Positions 1 to 13,800 of a stretch of DNA of 64,000 nt are shown in pieces. How positions within the stretch are numbered: position 1 is the stretch's first letter; every line of letters begins with the position of its first letter. The position numbers and the translations under genes were made by a program. The notes under the pieces were generated by a model that was not told the DNA's origin, did no database searches, and worked only from the letters and a program-made list of their open reading frames with translations. Origin of the DNA: Diphasiastrum complanatum (Eukaryota; Streptophyta; Lycopodiopsida; Lycopodiales; Lycopodiaceae); assembly GCA_029204225.1 (NCBI GenBank), contig CM055107.1:8985472-9049471 (forward strand), given 5' to 3'.

Positions 1-2215
1 ACGGGTGCCATGTAAGATTAGTGGGCAATGGCGTATATAGATGCCAAGTGGGCCATATAGACAAAAAACATGCATTACTAATAGTCTCAAGACAAAAGTA
101 GTTATCACCATGTTTCCATTTGTAGTGTTTCCACCTGATTTATAATCAGCTGATTCTAAGTTGAATGAACCATGATTCAATTCTGTTGCAATATTAGGCC
201 TTGCCTATTTGAATCACAAAGAATCACCCTCCTTTTTCTGTTGAAAACTCTTTATCACTTATATCTTGTAGCATAAATTGACAGTTGGTTTAGGGTACAA
301 ATTACATTTACACAAGTCTCTACAATAGCCTTCTTAGAATCTAACCTCTCATAAACTTGTATCAAATAACACTAGTAAAGAGACATTAGAGGAACCCCAT
401 CCGTAGAGTCAATGCATAGTCAGCCACGTGCAATGGGAATTACACCAAATCCAAAAGATCTATTTCCTAAACTCCTTGCTATGGTGTCCCATACCACCAC
501 AACCCACCGCTAAAGCAAAGATGCCAAGCTCAGGTACTAGAAAACCTTAGGACTCGCTTCATATTGAGAACATAATGTTGATCCAATGGATGCCTTTTGT
601 GTGCCAAGACTTCCTAGTTATACAACCTTAGTCCACATGCTTTACTCCAAATATACTTTGGTAGCTTCCAACTACGATGTTCATACACTAATTATCCACT
701 AATAATCAATTCTAACTTTAGGCATAGGGCCTCGTGCATACACTAAATCTAGCCATAACTTAAGTCGTGGTACACTGGGCCTCAATATAGTTCTACTGGA
801 GCTAACTTGAGTCCTCTAACCTCTATGGCATCCCGTGACCTGAGGTTAGTGCATAATTTAGTGGAGTTAATCAGGGACATTATATTGAACTTCCACACTT
901 AGATTGCCTTTCAATAATGAATCATCATATTGCAAATGTTTATGATCGTTCGTTACAACTTACAACTTACAAGCACAACTTAGTACTTATTTTTCATAAG
1001 TGTACGATTGGTTATAGATTATTATACTTAGTTGACCAATGAAAACCTAGCATCAAGTGTCACATTGCACAAAAGCATTTGAGCTTTCCAAATATCTATT
1101 GAATTGATCTGGATCATGAATCTCCATTTCTATTTCAATGAATCACAATATGAGGAAAGTATGGTGGAAAGTGATCAATTGACATGGTCAAAGACCTTGC
1201 AAGGTTCTTGGACCTGCACTTTCGTTTCTTAGTCCCATGACGATGGTACCCATTAACCATACACTAGGTCACTAGACTATTCGTCCTTACTAGATTACAT
1301 GCCAACTCTTAGAGCTTGGATAATCTAGTAGCTACTTAGTCAAGAGTTTATAAGGTTTCTTAGGTTGAAGGTACCTATATTTACAATATTATATTGTATA
1401 TGAAACAATTCACAATAAATAATTCATCGTAGTTTAGTATAGTACTAAGGGGGCCTTAGTCCCAGAGGATGACATCAATTCCATAGCAGCAACCATTGAT
1501 CTAGTCTACAAAGTGATTATACAACAAGTGTTGATCTACTGTATCATACTTTCCTTTTCCATGACTATATTGATAGTGGGAGTTGGGACACTTATCTTTG
1601 TGGGGGGGGGGGGGACATGGTGAGTTACATTTATTTGTTAGTAGCTAGTTGTTTTGATAGTCCATTATCTCATTCACAGTACTTTAATATTATTGGTCCA
1701 TTGTATCAATAGTCAAGTCGATGCTTTAAGCAAACCCCTATGACTTGGGCCTTGGTGACCCAACAAGTATTTGAATTTTTTTTTTTTAAAGTATTATTTG
1801 ACATTTGACCATGTGATAAGACCTAGTGTACTAAGTTGTGGACCTAACGCTTATTGGGCCTTTGTAACTTACGTAGTGAGCTCCTTTTGTGACAATTTGA
1901 CGATTGAGAGCTTAGCTTTTTAGAGTGAAGAAGTGTAGATCAAAATCATAATAGCATTCATCATTTTTGAGCAAGTATTGATCATAGCTAGTTTCTTAAG
2001 CTTTATGATTGGATATCATGTTTGTATGTTCTCCATTGGTTTGATCTATATTTATATTTTGATGTCTTGTTGCAATTTTATACTGCACATTGTGTTGTGC
2101 TTGTAACTTCTCCATCAATAAGAGGAAAATAAGTCTTGTATGGACTAGTTAAATTGTAAGTAGAAAATGGGTACCTTATTCCATGATTTGAGCTTGCTCA
2201 CTAGGGGTGCATAAT
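1..2215. other. AT-rich non-coding sequence, no gene seen
   Basis: I see no convincing ORF, RNA gene or recognisable transposon domain here. There is a pure G run near 1602-1613 and a T run near 1779-1788. The stretch lies upstream of the first visible host exon at 7784, so by inference it is intron or old repeat sequence within or before the DUF21 gene. Highly diverged LTR sequence could be present without being recognisable by eye. Confidence 0.5.

Positions 2216-2767
<552 letters not shown>

Positions 2768-2833
<66 letters not shown>
2768..2833. repeat. (GA)n microsatellite, LINE tail
   Basis: About 33 GA units follow, on the - strand, the 3' end of the LINE at 2834-4957. The position at the LINE terminus matches the tract at 2216-2492, supporting (CT)n as this LINE family's tail rather than poly(A). 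Confidence 0.85.
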
Positions 2834-2837
<4 letters not shown>

Positions 2838-4957
2838 TATTAATGTCTTTTCCATGCCAAAAGGCATATAAGACTAGTAAATGTTCATGTCAAGTAACCA
2901 TAGGAGCGTATGAAATGTCTCCAAAACAATAACAAAAGTAGCAAATCTAGAGCTAAAGCTATGAACTGAAATAGATGTGATGTTATAAGGAGCATGTATA
3001 CTGCTAAAAGTCATGAGTGAGGTATGACGCTATCATCTAGTCCTATCCTGCTGATGCTGATGCTATAGAAGGATGTAATACGGCCTGCGGCATGAAGGGC
3101 CACTGGTGATCTCTGACGTCGTCTGGGAGGATGAAGAGGTCTTCTCGTGATAGGTTGAGTAGCTCGTGCTGCAACATGGGTATGTGTGGGACGCTATCTC
3201 TAATCTCTGTGGGCAAGTAGGTCATCATCATCATCATCATCATTGTCATCGTCATCAAATCGTCCTCTCCTCATGGAGAAGAAAGAAGTGATCTGAGGCT
3301 GAGAAACCTGACTCTGTTGGGCTGTTTAATACAAATCCTGTCGTAGTATAAACATCTCTCGTATCATGAGTGCCGCACATCGGGAATCCTCATAAGCTAT
3401 GAGGATCGTAAGGTGACAGGTGTGTCACGGAACAAACAATGGTATCTCGACCTCATAATATACCAGGCACCTAAAGGTAAAGTGCTCCTCTGACTCCACC
3501 TCCTCTAAAGAGCATAACTGGCAAATCCGCTCCTCTCTCGGGGTACCCTGGAATCTATCAATCTCAATAGCCAACTGATGTGATGATAGGCGGAGCTGTC
3601 CCAATGTAAATATGAGGCAATGTGATAGTCTCGAGTCCAAATTTTGTGGTAAGACCGGGAACCCTGCTATGTCAAGCTCAATAAAATGAGTCCAGTAGTA
3701 GCCGGGTTTAACCCCAAGCTGTCGCCCCCAAGTAGGGTCGAGATATGCCCGATATAAGATGCGCCTGATATACTGATGAGTACCTGAGGGGAGCTCTGTA
3801 ATGGACATACCAAATGGCTCAAGGAGGAAATGGGATGCCTGAGAGAACCACGATAGTCGATAACCTTGGTCATGAAGAAAGTGTGAGAAAACAAGTGCTG
3901 TCTGTGTATATCTCATATCCTCATCGGGCGGAGCCTGGATTCTCTGAATGTATGCGATAAGCTGGAACGCAGCATATATCTGAATGGTGGAACGACAAAC
4001 TCTGCAAGAAGGATCTCATGTGGAACCGAGGGCTTTGCCCGAATCATACGAGCTAACATGGTGGTCTGCAATCGTGAAATGCTGGCCCAATGTGATGAAG
4101 GAAGGCCGATACACCATGTCTCTGCTGCATATAAGGCTGTGGGGGTGACAATAGTATCAAAGAGTCTACACTTACTGCGAGTGTCTCAGATGAGCTTCCT
4201 GAAGCAGAACTGCTCAAGCTGAACAAGAGAGGAATGCCCCTTCCCAAGTCGGGTGGTGGCAGCCTGTCGCATGCTGAAGGTAGGACCAGAAAAGAGTATC
4301 CCCAAATAGGTATAAGAGGAAACTACCTCTAAGGCCTGTCCATCTAGGATGAGCTCCTGGCGCTGCATGAAGGCTCGAGAAGTGTTGAAGACCATAACCT
4401 TGGTCTTCGCAGTGTTCACCCCCAACCCCCATCTGGTACAAAATCCCTGTAAACAATCCAGCTGCCTCTGCAAACCCTCTCTGGTCGGGGATACTAGTAC
4501 TACATCATTCGCATAAAGGAGAGTAGCAATCAGAATGGTGCCAAGTCTATAGCCACCCCCGCCACATTGTGAGATGACTCGCTCTAACTCATCAATATGC
4601 AATCCAAAGAGAACCGGTGAAAGAGAGCACCCTTGTTTCACCCCAATGGTGCTCCAAATGTGATCAGATAAGCCACTGCTATGTCGGAAACATCCCAAGA
4701 CCTTCTCATAAAGAGCCATCACTGCTAGAACAATATCTGTGGAGAAACCAAGGTCACAAAGTCTCTGAATGAGCAGCAGAATCGAAGGCTTTCCTGAAAT
4801 CCACAAAACAACATGTACGTAGCTTCCTCAATCAAAGCTCGAAGTGTAAAAATATAGTCAGTGGTAGAATAATGAGATCGGAAACCTGCCTGCCCCAATG
4901 CATGTAATCTTCGAGCTTCCGCCTCTGAACTCACTGCAGACTGGAGTATGGTTAACC
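2834..4957 (-). mobile_element. LINE retrotransposon, 5'-truncated copy 2
   Basis: This is a non-LTR retrotransposon fragment read right to left. It starts inside the reverse-transcriptase domain (HALGQAGFRSHYSTTDYI, near 4890), passes the RT core and the zinc-binding C-terminal region, and ends in a 3' UTR and (CT)n tail. The coding part is broken by frameshifts near 4790 and after 4186. It abuts a second copy of the same family near 4957, where the reading jumps from that copy's C-terminal region to the middle of this copy's RT. The 3' UTR contains a small ATC repeat near 3226-3243. Known: LINEs insert by target-primed reverse transcription and are commonly 5'-truncated. Confidence 0.85.
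3425..4950 (-). pseudogene. LINE ORF2 fragment: reverse transcriptase and C-terminal zinc region
   Basis: The longest open piece (4186-4806) carries the RT motifs GVKQGCSLSP and the catalytic-motif region LLYANDVVLVS; YAND replaces the canonical YADD, so one catalytic aspartate position is altered. Downstream come the SSYTYLGILFSG motif typical of the region after the LINE RT and, at 3425-3916, a Cys/His cluster (ICQLCSLEEVESEEHFTFRC) matching the C-terminal zinc-binding segment of plant LINE ORF2. Frameshifts separate the pieces and the 5' half (endonuclease, start of RT) is missing. The copy must be dead. An RNase H domain is not seen. Confidence 0.85.
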
Positions 4958-6365
4958 CGTGAAGGATCAAGATGAGACCAAACAACATGTATGTATGCTC
5001 TGTAGATCTGTCTGTGAATGAACGCATGAGTCCCATCGGGGAGGTCAGACATAGATAATCCCCAGCTATGTAGAAAGTCCGAAGCATACTGAAACCATGA
5101 AGACTTAGCCCGCTGCGCAGCCAAAGTGCCAGAAGATGTAAAAGCCGCTACCACGTATTTGGAGGATTCAAGCTCTGAGATTCTGTGAATGAACGTGATA
5201 ATCTTGAAAATAGCCTCGACAATCAGTGGAGGAGAAGCAAACTTCGCCAGAATAATCTCATGAGGAACGGACTGCTTGGCCCGAATCATCTGGCTAAGCA
5301 TGTGAATTTGCAAATGCGAGATGTCACTCCAAGTGTCTCTAGATAAGCCTGGGCACCATGTCTCCGCTGAGTACAATGCCACTGGAGAAATAGTCGAAGA
5401 AAAGAGGCGGCATCGTGTGTCTGGGTCATGCACATAATAAGTAGAGGAAAACCTCTCCATCTGAACAAGAGCAGAACGCCCCTTGCGGAGCCTAGCCAAT
5501 GCAGCTGGTCTAAACGAAAGCAATGGGCCAGAAAAGAGAACACCCAGGTATGTGTACGACGCCACTATCTCTAGAGACTATCCATCAAAATAGAACATAA
5601 TGTCTCTCATATGCTGCCTGTTGGTGTTAAACACCATAACCTTAGTCTTACTAATTTTCACCATTAGCCCCCATATCTGACAGAAAGTATACAAGGCATC
5701 CAGATGTTGCTGAAGTCCTGCAGCTGAACTAGATAGTAAAATCACATCATCCGCATAAAGAAGGATAGGGATAACAATATCTGCTAGAGGATAGCCATCC
5801 CCACCTTCTTCTCGAATGATCCGCTCAAGGTCGTCAATGTATAAAGCAAAATGGGTGGGTGATAAAGGACATCCCTGCTTTACTCCGACCGTACTATGAA
5901 TATATGAAGACCATCCATCTCCATCACGAAATCTGGCCAAAACTCTCATATAATGTGATGATAGCAGCAATGATCTTCTGTGAGAAACCAAGGGATGCCA
6001 AACGCTGGAGCAGCAAGTGTCGCGGAACTGAATCAAATGCTTTGCGAAAGTCGACAAAGCAACAATAGACTCTCTGTTTCCTGAACTTCGCCGCCACAAT
6101 GATACATCTCAGTATGAATATTTGGTCTGCTATGGAGTAGCCTGCTTTAAAACCTGCTTGTCCCATAGCATATAACTCCTCTGTCTCTGCATGAGCGTTG
6201 ATGATAGACCTCATAACTGAACCATAGAGCTTCGCCATAGTGTGGTTGATCATAATAGTACGATAGTTGTCTACATTCAGAGGATCACCAACCTTAAGTA
6301 TAGGGTGCAAAAGGTTAGTACACCAAGGTGTGGGAAGGCCAAAAATAACAGATTGGTTAAACGTA
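4957..6365 (-). mobile_element. LINE retrotransposon, truncated copy 1
   Basis: This second LINE copy of the same family lies on the - strand just upstream of copy 2. It begins within RT (VGDPLNVDNYRTIMI near 6285) next to a (GA)n tract and stops near 4957 inside the C-terminal region, where copy 2 begins. It therefore lacks both the endonuclease end and the 3' UTR. The two copies are diverged, so they are separate insertions rather than a recent duplication. Confidence 0.8.
4960..6360 (-). pseudogene. LINE ORF2 fragment: reverse transcriptase core
   Basis: Two overlapping frames carry RT motifs: YCCFVDFRKAFDSVP (near 6030-6075, 5924-6532 frame), then GVKQGCPLSP and LLYADDVILLS with an intact YADD catalytic motif (5578-6099 frame). 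A third frame (4960-5565) carries the YTYLGVLFSG region and the downstream domain up to the junction. At least two frameshifts (near 5930 and near 5570) break the ORF. The function was target-primed reverse transcription of LINE RNA. Domain order is normal for a plant LINE, but both ends are missing. Confidence 0.85.
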
Positions 6366-6370
6366 AGAGA

Positions 6371-6375
<5 letters not shown>

Positions 6376-6423
<48 letters not shown>

Positions 6424-6545
6424 CTTTGTTGTATGACAAAATGATGAAACAATAGTCTTGACAATACTGAGCTACTAAGAGAGAGAGAGCTCTTTGTTGT
6501 ATGACAAAATGATGAAACAATAGTCTTGACAATACTGAGCTACTA
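6376..6545. repeat. (GA)n tract plus duplicated 57-bp unit
   Basis: A GA run (about 6376-6420) is followed by a 57-bp sequence at 6421-6477, a short GA run (6478-6488), and the same 57-bp sequence again at 6489-6545. The 57-mers appear identical. Read on the - strand each unit ends ACAAAGAGCT followed by CT repeats, the same arrangement as the LINE 3' ends nearby, so this may be the tail region of another LINE subfamily duplicated through the GA tract. Confidence 0.8.
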
Positions 6546-7783
6546 CAACTTTTCGAAGTGCATGATTTGTATTTAAATCTCGGTCATAGCTCTGTTGGTA
6601 GTCTTTTGAAACCGTAACTCTGGCCTAACCATTAAACATTCATGGAACATTGTCTTTAATTGGCTAAACTTCTTAGAGCTTATTGCAAAGTTGATTTCAT
6701 TCTAACACCAAGATTGAGTTGCAAAAGAAATAACCCTCAAAACTATAATCTATTCATTGTTTTTGGCCTCTTGTATCACTCTCCCTTGTTCTAGAAAAAA
6801 TGCAGCATAAAAAAGGCTCGAAATTGGGTTTTAGCTTGATTTTTGCAAAATAAAAACTACAGGTTTTTTAATGTTCTGAAGTTTTGGAACCCTCGTTTCG
6901 TAACACTGAGGGCTTGGAACGCCATTCTAGTGCAACTTAGGTATGAAGAATCATCAATAGTATATCCTTTACTTGGATCAAAAGTTTTACAAATGTCAAT
7001 AGGAGATCAATAGAGGTATAAATATGTGTATCATGTATATATGAGAAGGTAATTAGCAATTATTTTAGCAACTTATATGGTTGTAATACTTGAGCTAGAT
7101 TTTGGATTATGAGGATATTGGATAATAATTTTTTTTATTTTGTTTCACACATCATAGACTTTACAAAGACCTAACCTATGTTGTATGATTATCTTGGAAA
7201 ACTTTTCAATTCCACCCATTATTCTAGCTTCAATCCAACATCTTCCAGCAGATAATTTTGAGGAAAACTTATTACTAGGACCCAATTGTAAACCTACTTC
7301 TCCAGCTTACGAATAGAAATAAGGCTTGTATGAGTTGATGACTCTTTTTGATTGGCTACTCAAATTATTTATTTATTATTTCGGAGTGGACTAATCTTTC
7401 CCAATTTCAAACCCAATGTTATTCCTCAATTACCCTTTGCTCAAAGAAATGGGGAGATTAGTTGAAATTGTTTTTTTGTCTGAGATGGAGCCAGAAGTAC
7501 CAATTGAGACTTTTCTTGCTAGGTTTATTTTCTACACATTCCTAGATTTCAGGTGGGACACACCTGCATAGAGTGTAGTGTGGACCAATTTCTATTGCTA
7601 AGTATCATTCCTAGTGTTAAAGTATAAACCTTGATTATCATTTTATCTTTAGATTAGTTGAACTATTCATTATTGAGAGTAAAGCCGCTCACAAGAGTTA
7701 AAAATACTATATGTTGTGCTAAGGCACATACAATAATGCTAGCTACTTTCATGGTCTTATGATGTGTTAATTGGTATTTTCAG
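6546..7783 (+). other. Non-coding stretch before host exon, presumed intron
   Basis: AT-rich sequence with no coding motifs that I recognise. It ends in a TTTTCAG acceptor at the exon starting 7784, so at least its right part is an intron of the DUF21 gene. Confidence 0.6.
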
Positions 7784-7860
7784 CGACTATACTTCCAGTT
7801 ATAAAGAATCAACACCAACTTTTGGTCACTCTTCTACTTTGCAATGCAGCTGCAATGGAG
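7784..7860 (+). CDS. DUF21 gene exon (membrane domain, [16 protein letters not shown])
   Basis: Acceptor TTTTCAG ends at 7783 and donor GTAAGG begins at 7861. The exon starts with the last two bases of a codon and ends on a codon boundary (77 bp, 25 full codons). It encodes the [13 protein letters not shown] signature of a DUF21 transmembrane helix. Confidence 0.88.
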
Positions 7861-10800
7861 GTAAGGGTTTTTGGCCTCAAATTTTAAGTTTGCATATTTT
7901 TGCTGTAAATCATGGTCTATATATCAAATTATTAAATTTGGATCTTGTGAATTGCAATAATAGCTTAGATTCTGTCTTGGTTGCAGGCACTCCCAGTTTT
8001 CTTGGATAAGATCTTCCACCCATTGGCAGCAGTGATTTTGTCTGTGACGGTTGTTTTGACCTTTGGTGAGGTAAAAGGCTGTGATGGCTTTTGCATAGAT
8101 TTATACTATGTATGGAATGCTTGAGAACATAATGTAAATATTAGGGTGACTTGTATTTTCGAAAATATCATTGAAATTCTAGATTTCTTATTGGTTTACA
8201 GTAGTGCATGGTTGGTTTGATGGAATTCGAAAATGCCCCAGTGTAAACCGTAAGTAGTGTGACAGTCCACTATTTAGGTATTGAGGTAATATTGGAGCCC
8301 TTACAATATCCAGCTCTAGGTATCTAGAACGATAGAAATCAGGTTTGATCCCAAGAGGTCCCTACCATGTCACTCATGAGTATGCTTGATTATTACCCTT
8401 TGATATACTGATGGGTTCCCTTTAAAAGATTTGAGATAGCGATATGTAGATGAGAAGCCTGGGAGTACCATCAAAATCTGATGGCTCTAATTGCGGAGCT
8501 GTTCAGAGAAGGGCAATGTGTGGGTATCATGAATTCAGAAGGCTCATCACTCTTTGAATGTATGTGAATAGCCTCAACTTGAAGTGTCATGAATGCAAAC
8601 TCAGCAAGGGTGATCTGGTGTGGGATTGAGGCCTTGGCCTAGATCATACTTGCAAGCATAGTGTAGATGAGAAATAATGGCCCACTCTAACATTGGAATC
8701 TCCGTGCACCGAACCTCTGTGATGTACAATCTACCTTTACTTGGGGTATCTTGAATGTGTTTTCTAAGGTATAAACACTTGAGACTAACTAGAGAAGCAT
8801 GACCTTTCCGTGACCTAGTCATAGCGGCTTGTCTCATATTGAGGACGAGACTAGTGAAGACACCCAAAGTAAACACCTGGCACTACATGCAGGTCTTGGA
8901 AGTATTAAAGATCATATTCTGGGTTTTCTTCGTATGTATTGTCAAGCTCCATCTGTCTCCGAATAGCTGTAGTTTGTCTGAATGGCTATGTATGCCCTCA
9001 CTTTAGAAGAGATCAATGCCGCATCATCCACATATAATAAAATGGATATATCACTAAGCTTGCATCCTAGCCCAAGTTAAGAACGTATCTATAGATTTAG
9101 CATGAAAGATAGCAAGTAGCATTCATAAAAGCGGCAAGATAATCATTCACAAGCATTCTCTGACAAGAAGACTATTGAAATCAATGGCTGCCGATAGTTC
9201 AGGCAGATTTCCAATACAAAGATGGAACTCCCATACAAAAAGCTTAAGACTCCAAACTCATGACTGACTAATGAATAGCCTTTGTCTATTTATAGTATAT
9301 ACTACTAAAATATCTTCACAGTAGTCTTTGACAAATTTAGTCAATTTTTATTCAAAATAATTGTGGATTTTCCAAAGCGTTGAAACTTGGCCTTGCATGT
9401 GGCACACCCTTAAGAGAGGGAAAGTGTTATGTCTCTAAAAAGACATGATTGGGCTAGCCCTTTATTTGAATCACCACCCATGCTAGCAAGGACAATACCC
9501 TAGCACACCTACCTTTAAGGGTATATGTCCTTAATGTTGTTGGCTCGAGGCTATGAAAGGATGCTAAGCCTAAAGAGAGAGACCATTCTCGAAGAAGCAC
9601 TTACAAGAAGATTGAGGGTTGTGGTGCTACTCTAAGAGCTAATCTAGCTATGCCTCAAGAGAGCACATGTGGTGTGGGACACAAATGCTATTGGAATGAG
9701 ATCAAGCTCAAAGATGTAGGGGGTCTCAAGCTCAGAAGGTATCTCTTGGATGGACAACTTATGGATGGGTGGAAAGTTCGCTAGTAGCCACTATGCAATT
9801 TTGAAGCTTGCATGCTGGATCGTGGTGACAACACACATGAACAAAAGAGCATAACAACCATGTAGGAGTTTTATCTTTACTTTTGGTACGGTTATAATCG
9901 GTGTGGGAGCCAAATTTGTTGCCTTGTGTGTAGGATCAATAAGAGCTTAGCAAAAAGTGCATGGGACGAAGGCAATGATTTAGTTGATTTAAGCATAGAT
10001 ATTTCATTCTAATATTTGTTATGCATAGATCTAGTAAGTATCTATCCATAATATGTAGATTGGTGACTGTGCTTGCAAAAGTATCTACATGCACCTATAC
10101 TTGTGTAAATTTTTCATATGATTTCGTGGTCTACCTCCCTTCAATTGACTTGAAGGGAAATATGAAGATTCAAATTTTAGGGCCCAACCAAATGTAATAG
10201 TAAAAGCGTGGCCACTGGCCAAAAATGGAGAAGTATGGACTATTTGTGTCCTTAACACTTCTCAACTTTTAAAAGCATTGCCCTCAATGTGGGGATCTAC
10301 AAATGACAACTCTAAAAACTAGAAGAAGGGCCCCAAGCGGTAGTTGTGGTAATAGCCAATCATAAACAAATGTGAAAATAAAACTATCGAAAAATGTATC
10401 GACCAATGGAGATATTGAAAGAGAGGACACAAGTCGTCACAACAAGTATTTCAAAAGCAACACATAATAATCCACATTGCACAAAGCACAACACATCAAT
10501 TGTAAATCATGCTATAAATATATTGCTAATGCAATGGTCATCATGATACTACTGGAGATCAATAAGTCGATGTAAATGCAAGACATAAAGAATCAGAACG
10601 ATGTTGTAAATCACTCAAGGCACTCTAATAGCCCAAGAATGCCATAAGAAAGTTGTTAGAAATAAATGACTATGCTAAAGTTAATCCATAGGTTACTTTG
10701 ACCCAAAAGGTCGAGATTTGGTTTACCATGGGTATTTAGGCCATCTTAAGTTTGTCTTAAGTTTAGTTGGACCCAATTTTGGTCATGTACTGACTCGTGG

Positions 10801-13800
10801 GTCCTTAGGGGACTAATCTTGTTTAGGGGCACTATCTTGACTTTTGGGGGTGCCCTACATTTAGTAAGTGGTTAACCTTAGGGTTTGGTGGCATTTGGTC
10901 ACATCCAGGTAGAGTACTTAGATGCTCATTGTGTATTCCATTTTTATAGTTTGGCTAAGCATTGCTCTCCATTGCTCTTGTTGTTGTTTTCTCTCTCTCT
11001 CTCTCTTAGAGTTGGGCGCCCAGCCTCTTCTCTCTTGTTTTATGTGGAGATGGATTGATAACTAGATCTTGGTGACTTGACTCTTGCTTTCCTACATGGT
11101 ATCAGAGCTACCGGATCTGCAGCAAGCTTGTTTGTTGGCGCCCTACCAGAAGAGGAGCTTCTCTGCTTTTTGTTGTGAAATTTCAGCATCTTGCTGATCT
11201 TTGTCTCTTTTCAGGTTGAAGGAGGGCGGCCATCAGAGATCTTGGAGGAGCAATTTTTGGCACCCAAAAATCAGAATCTCAAATCTGATTTTTATGCAAC
11301 CAGTTTTCAGCAAGTTTTGTTTGGAGGAGGGCGCCCAAAAATCTGCTACTGATTGACATCTAAAAGTGCGTGGAGTCAAAAATCCAGCAAGAGTGGTGTA
11401 TCTTAGAAATCAGCTTTCTTTGTTGAAGATGCAAGAAGGGGATCAAGTGACCAATCACTTGACAAAGATCAAGGATCTTCGTGAGGAGCTTCTCAATATT
11501 GATGAGATAATTGAGGATGCTCAATTTGTTTCCATTACTCTCAACTCATTACCTGCATCTTATCTTCCATTTGTTTCATCTTTGAGTATCTCTCTTAGGG
11601 GATAGCAACTCTCCTTTGATGAACTTGTTGGGCTGCTTCTTCAAGAGGAGCAAACGAGGCAAAACTTTGCGGGTGACACTCAACAAGATCAAGCTTTCTT
11701 CACAAAAGGCAAGGGCAGAGGCAAGTCAAAAGGAAAGGCGAATCCTCCTTCCAAGGATGAGCAAAAGCCCGTTGGAGGTCAAAATGTCAACACTCAAAAG
11801 AAGAAAGGGAAGTGCCATTATTGCAAAAGGTATGGGCACTTCGTCAAGGATTGTAAGAAGAAGCTTGCGAAAGAGGAGAGTAAAAGAATTGATACTAGTG
11901 CTTCACTTGCTACTTTGGAGCAAGAGCTTGAAGCTAGTGGTGATCTCTTCAACCAAGACTATGCTTTTGTGTCTAATATTGCTTCTACTAGTACTACTAC
12001 ATCTATGAGGAATTTCAGATTCTGTTTTGCAAGTTGCTGATTTTCACCCCATTGAATGGGTGATTGATAGTGGTGCTACTCGTCATATGACTTCTCGTAA
12101 AGAAGCATTCACTAAATTAGTGAAAGTGCAAAATGGAAGTAAGGTACAATGTGCGGATGATGCATCTTATTCTATTCATGGAATTGGAATTGTAGCCATC
12201 ATTTTGCCTAATGGTGAAGAAAAGTACATTAAGAGTGTGCTTTATGTTCCGGGAATCAAGAAGAATCTTATTTTGGTTTCAACTATGTTGAAGCAAGGAC
12301 TAGTTGTTGAGTTCAAAGAAGATAAGTGTCTTGTCAAGGATCCTAAAAGATCACTCTTGAATATTGTTTCGGGAACAATGCATGCTGGCTTATTCATTAT
12401 GGCTACCTATGAGCGACGAATTCCCTCTACATGTCTTGTTGCTTCTACAATACAATCATTGGAGTTGGCTCCATTGTGGCACGCAAGGTTTGGGCATCTC
12501 AACTTTGCAAGTTTGAAGAAGCTGAAGACATTTAATATGGTAGAAGACATTCCTACTATTGAGCAGCCGGAAGGGCATGTATGCGAGGGGTGCATACTTG
12601 GATTCTTGTTGATCTTCCTCATGGGAAGAAGGCAATTGGTTCTGAATGGGTATACAAAATCAAGTATAAGGAAGATGTTACCATTGAAAGGTACAAGGCA
12701 AGGCTTGTTGCCAAAGGCTATGCTCAGCAAAAGGGGATTGATTATGAGGAGACTTTTTCTCCTACTGCTCGGATGACTACCGTGAGGGTAGTAACCTCTT
12801 TGGCTGCCCACTTTGGTTGGCGTTTGCGACAACTTGACATAAAGACAACATTCCTCAATGGTAATCTTAATGAGGAAGTGTACCTTCAACAAGCTGGTTT
12901 TTTGGTTGAAGGCCAAGAAGATAAAGTTTGTCTTCTCAAGAAGGCACTTCATGGATTGAAGCAAGCTCTGAGGATGTGGTATCAAAAGATACATGCCTAC
13001 TTTTGTGATCGAGGGTTTACTAATAGTCCTAGCGAATCTACTCTTTATGTCAAGCATACTTCAGATTATATCATTATTATTTTGCTTTATGTTGATGATA
13101 TTATTATTACGGGAAGTAATGAGCAGCAGATTGATGCCGTAATACTTGATCTTGATTTTGAAGCGGTTCAAGATGGAAGATTGCAAGCCGGTTGCTACAC
13201 CTATGGAGACAGGTTTGAAATTAAGTAGTCAAGGTGATGGTGAATCATTTGACACTACTTTATATTGTCAAGTTATTGGCTGTCTCATTTACTTATGTAA
13301 TTTAAGACCGGACATTTCTTATAGTGTCTCACTCATGAGTCAATTCATGCATGCCCCGATGACATCACATTGGAAAGCGTTGAAGAGAATCTTTCGATAT
13401 CTTCAAGGAACAAGAAGTCATGGACTAGTTTTTCCTGCTTGTGATGATGCATGTTTGGTTGGTTTTAGTGACTCGGATTGGGGTGGAGATCAAGACACTA
13501 GACGCTCTACAAGTGGACATTGCTTTTTTTATGGAAATTCTGCAATTTCGTGGTCAAGTAAAAAGCAACCCACTGCTGTACCTGCCTTCCGACCTATCAC
13601 TTTCGTCTGATATTTTTCCAGTTTGCAGCCATCTTCCACAGTTAGTTCCCTGACTGTCCAGCGCCCATCCTCATCCAAAAACTACCCAATTCCGACATCA
13701 TTTGCTATTCCAAACAGCTAAAATTCTTCAACCTGTAAATCGCTGCCTCAGCACTCCCAATTTATCACTTTTGCTTTTTTTTTTTCTCCAATTCCAGCCA

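Larger units (their letters stand above)
10654..13573 (+). mobile_element. Ty1/copia retrotransposon, 5' LTR to RNase H, internally deleted and 3'-broken
   Basis: Order: 5' LTR (10654-11096), primer-binding site (11097-11108), gag (11366-12000), protease and gag-pre-integrase (12027-12590), RT (12590-13190), RNase H (13190-13573). PR-RT-RNase H collinearity and the TGGTATCAGAGC primer site identify the copia superfamily. The integrase is missing: the reading passes from GHVCEGC near 12590 straight into [13 protein letters not shown] of the RT. The element stops abruptly near 13573 inside RNase H ([10 protein letters not shown]), where gypsy-type sequence starts. No 3' LTR is found. Confidence 0.85.
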
